Assembly: GCA_013112575.1 (NCBI GenBank)
Contig: JABFGG010000005.1
Span: 1 to 64,000, forward strand
Reading direction: 5' to 3'
Source of the DNA: Chloroflexota bacterium
GTDB taxonomy: Bacteria > Chloroflexota > Anaerolineae > Anaerolineales > UBA11579
Length of the DNA: 64,000 nucleotides
Shown here piece after piece: positions 1 to 7,429 of the stretch. The notes beneath the pieces were generated by a model, which saw nothing but the letters and a program-made list of their open reading frames with translations, ran no database searches and was not told the origin of the DNA. A program made the translations under genes and the position numbers. Within the stretch, counting starts at the first letter, position 1. Every line of letters begins with the position of its first letter.

Positions 1-180
1 ACCGCGGCTTTGGCCAGCCAGATCAGCCCGGCGGCACAGTTACTACCCAATGCAGAGATATTGGGAGAACTGGGACCGGTCTTCAGTGAGGCTTCAATCG
101 CAGTACTCAAGCAGGAGGCCAATGCAGAAACTGCTACAGAACAGGCGCTTGAGGCTTTGGGGGCAGAGGTACTACCGTAG
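1..180 (+). CDS. C-terminal end of a protein, possibly an extracellular solute-binding protein (5' end outside window)
   Basis: An open frame runs from base 1 to a TAG at 178-180 and gives the last 59 residues of a protein that begins upstream. The tail is alanine- and glutamate-rich and helical, ending in EALGAEVLP. It resembles the C-terminal helix of family 1 sugar-binding lipoproteins of ABC importers (repeated Ala/Glu, EQALEALG pattern). The family guess rests only on this tail and is weak. That the frame is coding is better supported, because it stays open to a clean stop with normal composition. Confidence 0.4.
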   Translation, partial: TAALASQISPAAQLLPNAEILGELGPVFSEASIAVLKQEANAETATEQALEALGAEVLP

Positions 181-241
181 GAGGCAATTAGTAATCAGGA
201 ATTAGAGGATTAGGGGATTTCCGAAAATCCGATACCGGGGA

Positions 242-270
242 TTGACGCTCAGATTTTCAGGTGATAGCAT
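242..270 (+). promoter_or_regulatory. Promoter of the first LysM-M23 gene
   Basis: TTGACG (242-247), a 17-nt spacer, then TAGCAT (265-270), about 20 nt before the ATG at 290. The same arrangement (TTGACG-N17-TACCAT, about 20 nt before the ATG) precedes the paralogue at 1521-1549. The promoter was therefore duplicated with the gene and has been conserved, which supports the call. Confidence 0.55.
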
Positions 271-289
271 GCCGCGGGATGAGGCGGCT

Positions 290-1466
290 ATGACTGAGAA
301 AAAACCACCCAGACAGGATAACTCATATCGATTTGCTAGCATCTATGCTCAATTAAGCAAATTAATTGCGGACAACCCCGTACTAAGAATCGCAATTCCG
401 TTTGTCCTCTTAGTTCTTGTTCTATTAGCAGTTATGGCTATACGCAACACCATTGGCTCCGTCCAATCCTCAAACGAGACCGACCTACAGGCTACAGCTA
501 TGGTACTTGCAGCCCCCTCCCTTAGGAGTAGAAGAAGAGGGAGGCCCTGTGAGAGATTTGCCTAAGTACGTTTTGCCGGACCTGCTTGATTTTGAAAGTA
601 TCCCTCGCCTCGCTAACCCCAATACCGTGATACCTAATCGGGAGCGCGTGGATGTACTTATCTACGAAGTTGAACAGGGGGATAACGTTTTTGCGATTGC
701 GGAAAAGTTTGGCTTACGACCTGAGACCATTTTGTGGGGCAATTACATAGCCCTCAACGAAGACCCCCGTTATCTAAGTCCAGGGGCCCAGCTCAACATA
801 TTGCCAGTGGATGGCGTATATCGTCAATACAATTATGGGGAAAGCCTGAGAGATATTGCAGAGAGCTTGAACACCACAGTTGAAGCAATACTTGAATGGC
901 CGGGAAATGGTCTTGATCCTTATGAAACCGACCCAGAAAACCCTCAAATTCCAGATGGTAGCTGGCTAATCGTTCCCGGTGGCTCGCGGGAGGTTCGGGA
1001 CTGGGGCCCACCCATCGTTACTCGATCGGACCCAACAGTGGCTGCATATTATGGGGCCGGGTCTTGTGGAGCCATCACCGAAGGCCCAGTAGGCAACGGA
1101 TTCTTCATATGGCCTACGACCCAAACGGCGCTATCTGGTTTCGATTGGAACCCACCCTTGCACAACGGCATCGACATCGGTGGTGTCGAGGGCAATGCCA
1201 TCTATGCAGCAGATAGTGGTGTGGTTGTGTATGCCGGTCCGAGTGATTACGGCTTTGGATTATTGGTCGTGGTCGATCATGGCAGTGGCCTGCAGACAGC
1301 CTATGCTCATCTTAGCAGGATTATTGTCAGCTGTGGCCAGGGTGTTTCCCAGGGTAGTGTTATCGGGGGACTGGGCAATACCGGGAATTCGACGGGGCCA
1401 CATTTGCATTTTGAAGTTACCATCAACGGTGCCAAGGTCAATCCCTGGAATTATGTTTCTCCTTGA
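290..1466 (+). pseudogene. LysM-M23 metallopeptidase, frameshifted copy
   Basis: Paralogue of the intact gene at 1569-2756, broken by a single-base frameshift in the C-rich stretch around 511-521. From the ATG at 290 the reading frame encodes a cytoplasmic N-terminus, a transmembrane helix (FVLLVLVLLAVMAI) and the start of the linker (ETDLQATAMVLAAP). It then runs into junk and stops at 565. Skipping one base gives the frame that continues as LGVEEE and encodes two LysM-like modules (around YEVEQGDNVFAIAEKFG and YGESLRDIAESLNTTVEAIL). A zinc peptidase M23 domain follows, with HNGIDIG and HLHFE metal ligands, ending at 1466. The intact copy has no shift at the same place. It may be a true pseudogene, a phase-variable tract, or an assembly error; the rest of the frame looks undamaged, so decay, if real, is recent. 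Confidence 0.75.
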
Positions 1467-1520
1467 ATAAAGAAAACAGATAGCTTTCAAAGCCCTTATA
1501 AATCCTTAATCTCAGGTCGC

Positions 1521-1549
1521 TTGACGCTATGCCTGCGTGGTGATACCAT
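1521..1549 (+). promoter_or_regulatory. Promoter of the second LysM-M23 gene
   Basis: TTGACG (1521-1526), 17-nt spacer, TACCAT (1544-1549); ATG at 1569. It matches the promoter of the upstream paralogue in both boxes, in spacer length and in distance to the start codon. Confidence 0.55.
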
Positions 1550-1568
1550 GCCGCGCTGAGAGAAAAAC

Positions 1569-2756
1569 ATGAGTCAAGACAATCCCAATCCTGAAGAAAA
1601 CCAACCAGACAACGAGGGCTTCTTTGCCCTGATCGTGAACCAGATACGCACGTTGGGTATGGAAAATCCGGTGCTGCGCATTGCTACGCCTGTTATCCTG
1701 ATCGCACTAGTAGTTCTCGTTGTACTGGCTATGCGTAGCTTTACCGGTAGCGTACAAGAGTCTAACCAGGCCGACCTGCAAGCGACCGCAGTAGCAATGG
1801 CAGCCCCCACCCTGGGGGTTGAAGAAGGAGCCTTGCCAATTGCGAATATGCCCGAATTTGTTGTACCCGACTTATTGGTCGCCGGAGGTATTCCACGGCT
1901 GGCGAACATGGAAACCATCATCCCCAGCCGCGCACGCGTGGACGTACTGGTTTACGAAGTGGAGCAAGGTGACAACGTTTTTGCTATCGCCGAAAAGTTC
2001 AATTTAGAACCGGAAACCATTTTGTGGGGCAATTATGTGGCACTTAACGACGACCCACGCTATCTCAGCCCAGGGGACCAGCTTAATATCCTACCTGTTG
2101 ACGGCGTGTACCGGCAATATAATATCGGTGAAAGCCTGGCAGACATTGCCGACAGCTTAAACACGACGGTGGAAGCCATTCTTGAATGGCCCGGTAACGA
2201 TCTTGATCCCTATGAAACTGATCCAGAGAATCCTCAAGTCGCTGACGGCAGTTGGCTGATCGTGCCTGGAGGCTCGCGGGAGATCCGTGATTGGGGCCCT
2301 CCCCCCATTACGCGTGACAACCCCGCTGTGGCATCTTATTATGGCGCGGGAGCTTGTGGGGCCATCACTGAAGGACCTAACGGGAATGGCTTTTTCGTAT
2401 GGCCCACTACCCAGACGTCCCTCTCTGGCTTTGACTGGAACCCCCCACTGCACAACGGCATTGATATAGGTGGCGGTGAAGGTAATGCCATCTACGCAGC
2501 AGACAGTGGTGTAGTGGTGTATGCTGGGTGGAGTGATTTTGGTTTTGGTTTCCTCATCGTGATCGATCACGGCGGTGGCCTGCAAACAGCTTATGCCCAC
2601 CTTAGTGGTGTCGGCGTGGTATGCGGCCAGGGCGTTTCTCAAGGAACGGTTATAGGGGGATTGGGCAATACCGGTAACTCCACAGGGCCTCACCTGCATT
2701 TCGAGGTCACCCAGAACGGCACCAAGGTCAATCCCTGGTTCTACGTTTCTCCCTAA
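1569..2756 (+). CDS. Membrane-anchored LysM-M23 family metallopeptidase
   Basis: 395 aa. Predicted cell-wall hydrolase or processing peptidase acting outside the membrane. Order: short acidic/Asn-rich cytoplasmic N-terminus, one transmembrane helix at about 40-58 (PVILIALVVLVVLAM), a linker, and a LysM module (VYEVEQGDNVFAIAEKFN, about 128-170). A second LysM-like module follows (IGESLADIADSLNTTVEAIL), and then an M23 peptidase domain from about 275. Zinc ligands are visible in HNGIDIG and in HLHFE near the C-terminus. LysM modules bind glycans such as peptidoglycan, and M23 domains cut peptide cross-bridges (family knowledge). It lies in tandem with the frameshifted copy at 290-1466, so this intact copy probably carries the function. 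Start chosen at ATG 1569, preceded by GAGAG. Confidence 0.88.
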   Translation: MSQDNPNPEENQPDNEGFFALIVNQIRTLGMENPVLRIATPVILIALVVLVVLAMRSFTGSVQESNQADLQATAVAMAAPTLGVEEGALPIANMPEFVVPDLLVAGGIPRLANMETIIPSRARVDVLVYEVEQGDNVFAIAEKFNLEPETILWGNYVALNDDPRYLSPGDQLNILPVDGVYRQYNIGESLADIADSLNTTVEAILEWPGNDLDPYETDPENPQVADGSWLIVPGGSREIRDWGPPPITRDNPAVASYYGAGACGAITEGPNGNGFFVWPTTQTSLSGFDWNPPLHNGIDIGGGEGNAIYAADSGVVVYAGWSDFGFGFLIVIDHGGGLQTAYAHLSGVGVVCGQGVSQGTVIGGLGNTGNSTGPHLHFEVTQNGTKVNPWFYVSP

Positions 2757-2777
2757 AAAAACCATTCACAACTCTGA

Positions 2778-2800
2778 GACCTGCATTTAGCAGGTCTTTT
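2778..2800 (+). terminator. Intrinsic terminator after the LysM-M23 gene
   Basis: GACCTGC (2778-2784), a 5-nt loop, GCAGGTC (2790-2796), then TTTT. Confidence 0.75.
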
Positions 2801-2811
2801 AACTTTAACAA

Positions 2812-2845
2812 ATATCATACTTAACTTTAAAGTTAAGTATGATAT
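2812..2845. promoter_or_regulatory. 34-bp perfect palindrome, probable operator
   Basis: Two 17-nt arms with no spacer and no mismatch, centred on TTTAAA (core TTAACTTTAAAGTTAA). It sits 35 nt upstream of the VOC gene at 2880, where it would overlap or flank the promoter. Length and symmetry suggest the site of a dimeric regulator of MarR/ArsR/PadR type. No such regulator gene is adjacent. It has no T-run, so it does not look like a terminator. Confidence 0.6.
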
Positions 2846-2879
2846 GATACTTCTACCAACTCAACGAAGGAGAAATATC

Positions 2880-3272
2880 ATGTTAGGAAACGCACGTGCA
2901 GCAGCATCTTTGCCCGCGGTCGATATGGAGAGAGCGGTCAAATTCTATAGCGAGGTCGTTGGTCTGGAGCAAGTCGGTGGCAGTCCCGAAGACGGCTCCG
3001 TTATGTTCAAAGCCGGTGACGGTGCAATCGTTTTTATTTACCAGCGTGGAGAAGCAACCAAGGCAGAACACACAGCCCTGAACTTCTACATTGATGCCGG
3101 TATCGAAGACATCGTCAAAGGGATGACGGACAAAGGGGCAGTCTTTGAGCAGTATGACATGGGCGAACTCAAGACAGATGAGCTTGGTATCGCACCCCTC
3201 GGCGAAACGAAGGGGGCCTGGTTCAAAGATACTGAAAGCAACATCATAGGGATATTCCAGGGCCAGATGTAG
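2880..3272 (+). CDS. VOC (glyoxalase/bleomycin-resistance) family protein
   Basis: 130 aa, the usual size of a single-module vicinal oxygen chelate protein. It starts with ASLPAVDMERAVKFYSEVVGLEQV, typical of the first beta-alpha-beta unit, and ends with the WFKDTESNIIGIFQ strand typical of the family. The second half (ALNFYIDAGIEDIVKGMTDKG) is the second unit. Members bind a divalent metal and catalyse diverse reactions or sequester drugs; the substrate cannot be read from the sequence. Start at ATG 2880, preceded by GAAGGAG. The gene stands alone between terminators, and a 34-bp palindrome just upstream suggests a dedicated repressor. Confidence 0.8.
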   Translation: MLGNARAAASLPAVDMERAVKFYSEVVGLEQVGGSPEDGSVMFKAGDGAIVFIYQRGEATKAEHTALNFYIDAGIEDIVKGMTDKGAVFEQYDMGELKTDELGIAPLGETKGAWFKDTESNIIGIFQGQM

Positions 3273-3277
3273 CTAAC

Positions 3278-3306
3278 AAAAAACCCCTCGAATTCGAGGG
3301 GTTTTT
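3278..3306. terminator. Bidirectional terminator between VOC gene and desaturase gene
   Basis: CCCCTCG (3284-3290), loop AATT, CGAGGGG (3295-3301), with A-tract on the left and T-tract on the right. It serves both convergent genes. Confidence 0.85.
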
Positions 3307-3324
3307 GATTCATTATGACGAACC

Positions 3325-4353
3325 TTATGCGGACTGGGGTCGAATTTTTGGGAGGTCCCAGAAACTGACCATTTTCTGCTGTTGCTCATCCCACAAGTGG
3401 AAAAAGACCACCTTGATGCTGGTCCACAACGTGAAGGTCGTAGCATCGCGCAGGAAATCATTCTCTTCGTAAGCTTCTTCCAGACGGTAATTGGGGATCT
3501 TGGGGTTGAGATGGTGGATGTGGTGGAAACCGATATTGCCCGTGAACCACTGCAGCAATTTGGGAAGCTTGTAATAAGAACTACCTTCCAGCGCTGCGGT
3601 CTCGTACTCCCATTCCTTGTGGCGTCGCCAGTAGGTATCTTCAAACTGATGCTGAATATAGAACAGCCACACGCCTAGGGAACTAGAGATGATGGTTATC
3701 GGCAATTGGATCATAAAGAATTCTCTAAAGCCGATCAGGAGCCCCATAGCAATCACCACAACGGCGATCGCCAAATTGGTCATAGCAATGCTGCGGCGTT
3801 CCTTTTTCCATTCTTTTTTGACTTTGATCGGAATGCGGTGCAAGATGATGAACATAATGGCCGGGCCAACTACAAAAAGCACAAACGGATTGCGCATTGC
3901 CCGATACTTAACACGGCCCACAAAGTCGAGAGCCAGATATTCATCTACGGTAATCGTATCCACATCACCGAAGCCGCGAAAATCCAAGTCACCGGAGTTG
4001 GCGTGGTGTTTGGCGTGGGAACGCCGCCAGGCCTCATAAGGCGTCAAGGTGATGACGCTGGCGATCATGCCTACAAAGTCATTAGCCCGGCGAGAGGCAA
4101 AGAATGACTGATGCCCACAATCATGCTGGATGATAAAAATTCGAGTTAGAAAGCCGGCAGCAAAAAGTGCCAGACCCAGGGTCAACCAATAAGAGATAGA
4201 TAAGCTGAAATACATCAGTACCCAAATAACAAAGAAGGGCACGAAAGAATTAATGATCTGCCAGATACTGCGCCAGTTCAAGGGTGATTGGTACTTGGCC
4301 ACCTGCCTGACAAAGTGCCCTGCTTTTTTGGGCATGTCACTACTTGTTGCCAT
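3325..4353 (-). CDS. Fatty acid desaturase (membrane di-iron)
   Basis: 342 aa, full length for the acyl-lipid desaturase superfamily. All three histidine boxes are present: HDCGH at 77-81, HAKHH at 113-117 and HHIHH at 277-281. They lie in the expected order between two pairs of hydrophobic segments (about 35-75 and 155-235). Such enzymes introduce a double bond into a membrane lipid acyl chain using O2 and electrons from ferredoxin or a similar donor. Regiospecificity (delta-9, -12 or other) cannot be read from the boxes. It implies exposure to oxygen and control of membrane fluidity. Transcribed alone and divergently from the 4562 gene. Confidence 0.9.
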   Translation of the reverse strand: MATSSDMPKKAGHFVRQVAKYQSPLNWRSIWQIINSFVPFFVIWVLMYFSLSISYWLTLGLALFAAGFLTRIFIIQHDCGHQSFFASRRANDFVGMIASVITLTPYEAWRRSHAKHHANSGDLDFRGFGDVDTITVDEYLALDFVGRVKYRAMRNPFVLFVVGPAIMFIILHRIPIKVKKEWKKERRSIAMTNLAIAVVVIAMGLLIGFREFFMIQLPITIISSSLGVWLFYIQHQFEDTYWRRHKEWEYETAALEGSSYYKLPKLLQWFTGNIGFHHIHHLNPKIPNYRLEEAYEENDFLRDATTFTLWTSIKVVFFHLWDEQQQKMVSFWDLPKIRPQSA

Positions 4354-4561
4354 TCACATCTCCTCATTCATGAAAAAGTTGTCACTCGCATTCTTCAGGC
4401 CTGCGAGTCCATTAATTAGTACGGCGAACACAGCAAAACGATTCTCATTGTGATAAATAATGATAGGACTATAATCAAATGTGCAACCCTACACGAATTA
4501 TCTCGTATAAAAGAGTAGAGAATTCGTCATTTATTCATTTAAGTTTTATGATGAGGAGAAC

Positions 4562-5521
4562 ATGGAAAATCAACGCGTAAGATATGTTTGGGGCACTATT
4601 CTATTGTTGGTCGGGGCTTACTTAATGGCCGTCAACTTCAACCTGTTACCATCATTGACCATCAACAATGTGGCCTTGTTTTTCGGTGCATTGAGCCTCT
4701 TGTTCTTTGGCAGTTACTTTGCCAGCGGTATCCGCAATTTTGGCTGGTTATTCCCCGCCTTCATGATGGCAGCTATTGCAGTCATCATTGGCCTGGCAGA
4801 TACCAACGTAGACGGCACCATTTTGGGGAGCCTGCCATTATTTGCTGTTTCGGTCCCATTCTGGATCGTTTTCGCCCTCAACCGCCGCGAGAATTGGTGG
4901 GCACTTATACCGGCCTGGAGTACTGCGGCCATTGGCGGCATTATTTTGCTATCCAACCTGGTTAGCGGCGAGGTCATCGCCGGTTTCGTCCTCAGTGCCA
5001 TTGGGCTACCATTCCTGGTTGTGTACGCGATGAATCGCGAGAACTGGTGGGCGCTCATTCCTGGTGGCATCCTGAGCTTTATGGGGGCTGCATTCCTAAT
5101 CGCAGGCAATCTTAACGAAGACCTGCTTGGTGGCCTAATCGTTGGCGGCATAGGATTGGCTTTCCTGGTTGTCTACCTGCTGAACAGGAGCAACTGGTGG
5201 GCCATTATCCCTGCCGGCGTGTTGGGGACGGTCGGTGTGATAGCGGCATTGTCCCAACAACGCTTCATTCCAGGATTAGAAGATCGCATTTTGGGTGGTG
5301 TCTTCTTTGGCGGGATGGCCGTAACCTTTGCCATTTTGTGGCTGCTACGCAATCAACACGAAACAGCCTGGGCCGGATACCCAGCACTGGGATTGGGTGC
5401 AGCTGCTGCCCTTATAGCTATCTTTGGAACAAATTTTGACCAGATCTGGCCTGTCATTTTGATCGCTTTTGGCCTGTGGTTAATTTACCGCAATATGCGT
5501 TCACGCCCCCAGGCTGAATGA
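4562..5521 (+). CDS. Polytopic membrane protein with repeated NR(R/E)NWWALIP modules
   Basis: 319 aa, strongly hydrophobic, with about ten predicted transmembrane segments. An internal repeat of roughly 55-65 residues is visible. Each copy ends in a hydrophobic segment followed by a Trp-rich loop: NRRENWWALIPAW, NRENWWALIPGG and NRSNWWAIIPAG, with a diverged LRNQHETAWAGYPALG as a fourth. The WW loops would sit at the membrane interface. N-terminal and C-terminal parts (last line IWPVILIAFGLWLIYRNMRS) resemble small DUF5668-type bacterial membrane modules, but no function is assigned. Start ATG 4562 has GAGGAG 4-9 nt upstream. Confidence 0.75.
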   Translation: MENQRVRYVWGTILLLVGAYLMAVNFNLLPSLTINNVALFFGALSLLFFGSYFASGIRNFGWLFPAFMMAAIAVIIGLADTNVDGTILGSLPLFAVSVPFWIVFALNRRENWWALIPAWSTAAIGGIILLSNLVSGEVIAGFVLSAIGLPFLVVYAMNRENWWALIPGGILSFMGAAFLIAGNLNEDLLGGLIVGGIGLAFLVVYLLNRSNWWAIIPAGVLGTVGVIAALSQQRFIPGLEDRILGGVFFGGMAVTFAILWLLRNQHETAWAGYPALGLGAAAALIAIFGTNFDQIWPVILIAFGLWLIYRNMRSRPQAE

Positions 5522-5527
5522 GCAGTC

Positions 5528-5556
5528 TTGCGAGCCAGATACCCTGATGCTATAAT
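5528..5556 (+). promoter_or_regulatory. Promoter of tRNA-Val
   Basis: TTGCGA (5528-5533), 17-nt spacer, perfect TATAAT (5551-5556). Transcription should start near 5563, 5 nt before the mature tRNA 5' end. Confidence 0.75.
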
Positions 5557-5567
5557 GCCCGTCCTCG

Positions 5568-5641
5568 GGGCATGTAGCTCAGTTGGTTAGAGCGCGCCGT
5601 TCACATCGGTGAGGCCGGCGGTTCGAGTCCGTCCATGCCCA
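5568..5641 (+). tRNA. tRNA-Val (anticodon CAC)
   Basis: A full cloverleaf can be drawn. Acceptor GGGCATG pairs with CATGCCC (5634-5640), followed by discriminator A (5641). The D-arm is GCTC/GAGC. The anticodon stem CGCCG/CGGTG has one G-T pair and the loop TTCACAT gives anticodon CAC. The T-arm is GGCGG/CCGTC with loop TTCGAGT. CCA is not encoded. It decodes GTG. Confidence 0.95.
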
Positions 5642-5645
5642 TACA

Positions 5646-5672
5646 ACAAAACGGCAAATGCCGTTTTGTTGT
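5646..5672. terminator. Terminator after tRNA-Val
   Basis: ACAAAACGGCA (5646-5656), 2-nt loop, TGCCGTTTTGT (5659-5669). The arms carry A- and T-tracts, so it can work in both directions, for the tRNA and for the convergent ThDP enzyme gene. Confidence 0.75.
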
Positions 5673-5694
5673 TTAAGGCTTTGCTTTGTAAACC

Positions 5695-7296
5695 CTACAA
5701 TTGGTTTCTTGCTGAAGTCGGATAGCTACTTGGATCAATCAAAGCATCAATGATTATCGGCTGAGCTGCATCAAGAGCACCCTGCATAGCTAACTTGCAA
5801 GCGGCTTCATCATTCACTTGCGCATACCCTAGACCAAAAGCACCAGCTATCTTTCCCCAATCAGGACCATGGAATTCTGTGCCCTGTGGATTAATGGCAG
5901 CCTTCAGTTGCTTGGCACGGATCAGGTCAAGGGCATTGTCATTAAACACCACAATAACAAGTGGTGCCTTTGTATCACGTAGTTGGGCTAACTCCCCCAT
6001 TGCCATTAATAATCCTGCATCTCCTGTGAAACACACTACCTGGCGCTCTGGATACAGCCTGCTAGCAGCAATGGCGGCAGGCAGGCCATAGCCCATACAA
6101 GATAGTCCATTAGAAAGAAGATAGCTATTTGGAGTGTATGTAGGCCATTCCAGGGCAGCCAGTATCTTATGCGAACCTACGTCTGTGGTCACGATGGCAT
6201 CATCATTGACTGTCTGGCGAACAGCGGATAATACGTCTTGGGGCAGCAGGCGGCCAGATTTTGCCATAGGCAGTTGAATACTGGATTGCTTTTTATGCAA
6301 AGTAGCAACACATTCGGTGCCCCAGTTTTTATTTGATGCTGTTTGGAAAGCATCAAGCTGCGACAGAATCTGTCCTACCTCTCCTACCAGTTCAGCCGTT
6401 GCCGGCAATTGAGGGTCTGTGTTTTCCCAGGGTGCTATCCAGATCACAGGAGCATAGTGCTGCCAAGGTTTGACCAGCTCGACAACATCAAAACCCAGGG
6501 CTAGAATGCCATCGGCTTCATCGAGAATTTCATAAACTGGGTCAGATTGAGTCAGGCCAATCGTTCCCGCATAGAGGGGATGGCGGGCATCCAGAGCACC
6601 TTTGGCTTTGGGTGTCAGGATGACAGGTGCATCAAGCTTCTCACATAGTTTAGCAAGTGAGTAATGTTCATCGGTTGCATCAAAGCCCAAACCGGCGAGG
6701 ATCACCGGGCGCTGAAAGTTTTTGATCAAATGCCGGACCTCATCAATATCATCCAGCCTTGTGTTCATTTCTTCCATAAATGAAACTTGTTCATCGCCTG
6801 CTTCCATCCCTGCCATATCGGCACTCACTTGCAAATGTACCGGGCCAGGCCGCCCCTTCATGGTGAGGGCCATTGCATGCTCAATAATGCTGCGAGCAGT
6901 GTTAGCCTCAAGCTGAAAGCTCCCTTTGGTTATGGGTTCAAACATGGCCTGCAAGTTGATATATTGGTGCGTGTGTAGCGGACGGAGTTTGTCGGGGATC
7001 TGGGCGGAAATAAACAGCACGGGGGCGCGATCCAGGTAGGCATGGGCCACCCCTGCCACAGCGTTGGCTGCCCCTGGGCCTAGGGTTGCCAGGCAGGCGG
7101 AGGGTTTACCGGTGAGACGCGCCATGGCAGATGCCATATAAGCGGCCGAAGCTTCGTGATGTACCAGCACAAAGTCAATACCTGTGCGCTGAATTGCATC
7201 GACTACGGCGATATTTTCACCACCAGGCAGGCCAAAAACAGTGTCGATTCCGGCTCTTTTTAGCTCTTGGGCAAGAACTTCAGCGACTTTTGGCAT
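5695..7296 (-). CDS. Thiamine diphosphate-dependent enzyme, acetolactate synthase large-subunit-like
   Basis: 533 aa, the length of IlvB/BFD-type enzymes, with the usual three domains. The PYR domain has the catalytic Glu48 in HHEAS. A central domain follows at about 185-330. The PP domain has the Mg-ThDP motif starting GDA at 425-427 and ending NDN at 452-454. The reaction is decarboxylation of a 2-oxo acid, with or without carboligation. No small regulatory subunit (ilvN) and no other branched-chain amino acid gene is nearby, so a role other than valine/isoleucine synthesis is likely; the substrate is not known. The gene is divergent from the ubiquitin-like operon and shares a 133-bp intergenic region with it, so it could respond to the same regulator. 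Confidence 0.8.
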   Translation of the reverse strand: MPKVAEVLAQELKRAGIDTVFGLPGGENIAVVDAIQRTGIDFVLVHHEASAAYMASAMARLTGKPSACLATLGPGAANAVAGVAHAYLDRAPVLFISAQIPDKLRPLHTHQYINLQAMFEPITKGSFQLEANTARSIIEHAMALTMKGRPGPVHLQVSADMAGMEAGDEQVSFMEEMNTRLDDIDEVRHLIKNFQRPVILAGLGFDATDEHYSLAKLCEKLDAPVILTPKAKGALDARHPLYAGTIGLTQSDPVYEILDEADGILALGFDVVELVKPWQHYAPVIWIAPWENTDPQLPATAELVGEVGQILSQLDAFQTASNKNWGTECVATLHKKQSSIQLPMAKSGRLLPQDVLSAVRQTVNDDAIVTTDVGSHKILAALEWPTYTPNSYLLSNGLSCMGYGLPAAIAASRLYPERQVVCFTGDAGLLMAMGELAQLRDTKAPLVIVVFNDNALDLIRAKQLKAAINPQGTEFHGPDWGKIAGAFGLGYAQVNDEAACKLAMQGALDAAQPIIIDALIDPSSYPTSARNQL

Positions 7297-7383
7297 AGTC
7301 CTTCAAGTTTACCATCGAGCTGGATGCGCTTACTACACGCAGTTTTAGTACCCATGACCCATACTCTTTTCGAAAAAACACTC

Positions 7384-7409
7384 TACAATTCGGTTTAGTG
7401 GTCTGACCA
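7384..7409 (+). promoter_or_regulatory. Promoter with FadR/GntR-type operator in front of the ubiquitin-like operon
   Basis: A -10 box TACAAT lies at 7384-7389; no good -35 box is visible. Ten bases downstream is the perfect palindrome TGGTCTGACCA (7399-7409). It fits the FadR-subfamily operator pattern TNGT-N(0-3)-ACNA exactly and would cover the first transcribed bases, a classic repression position. The first gene of the operon encodes a protein with a FadR-type winged helix, so autoregulation is the simplest reading (inference). The start codon is at 7430. Confidence 0.7.
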
Positions 7410-7429
7410 ACATACCAGAGATTATTGTT

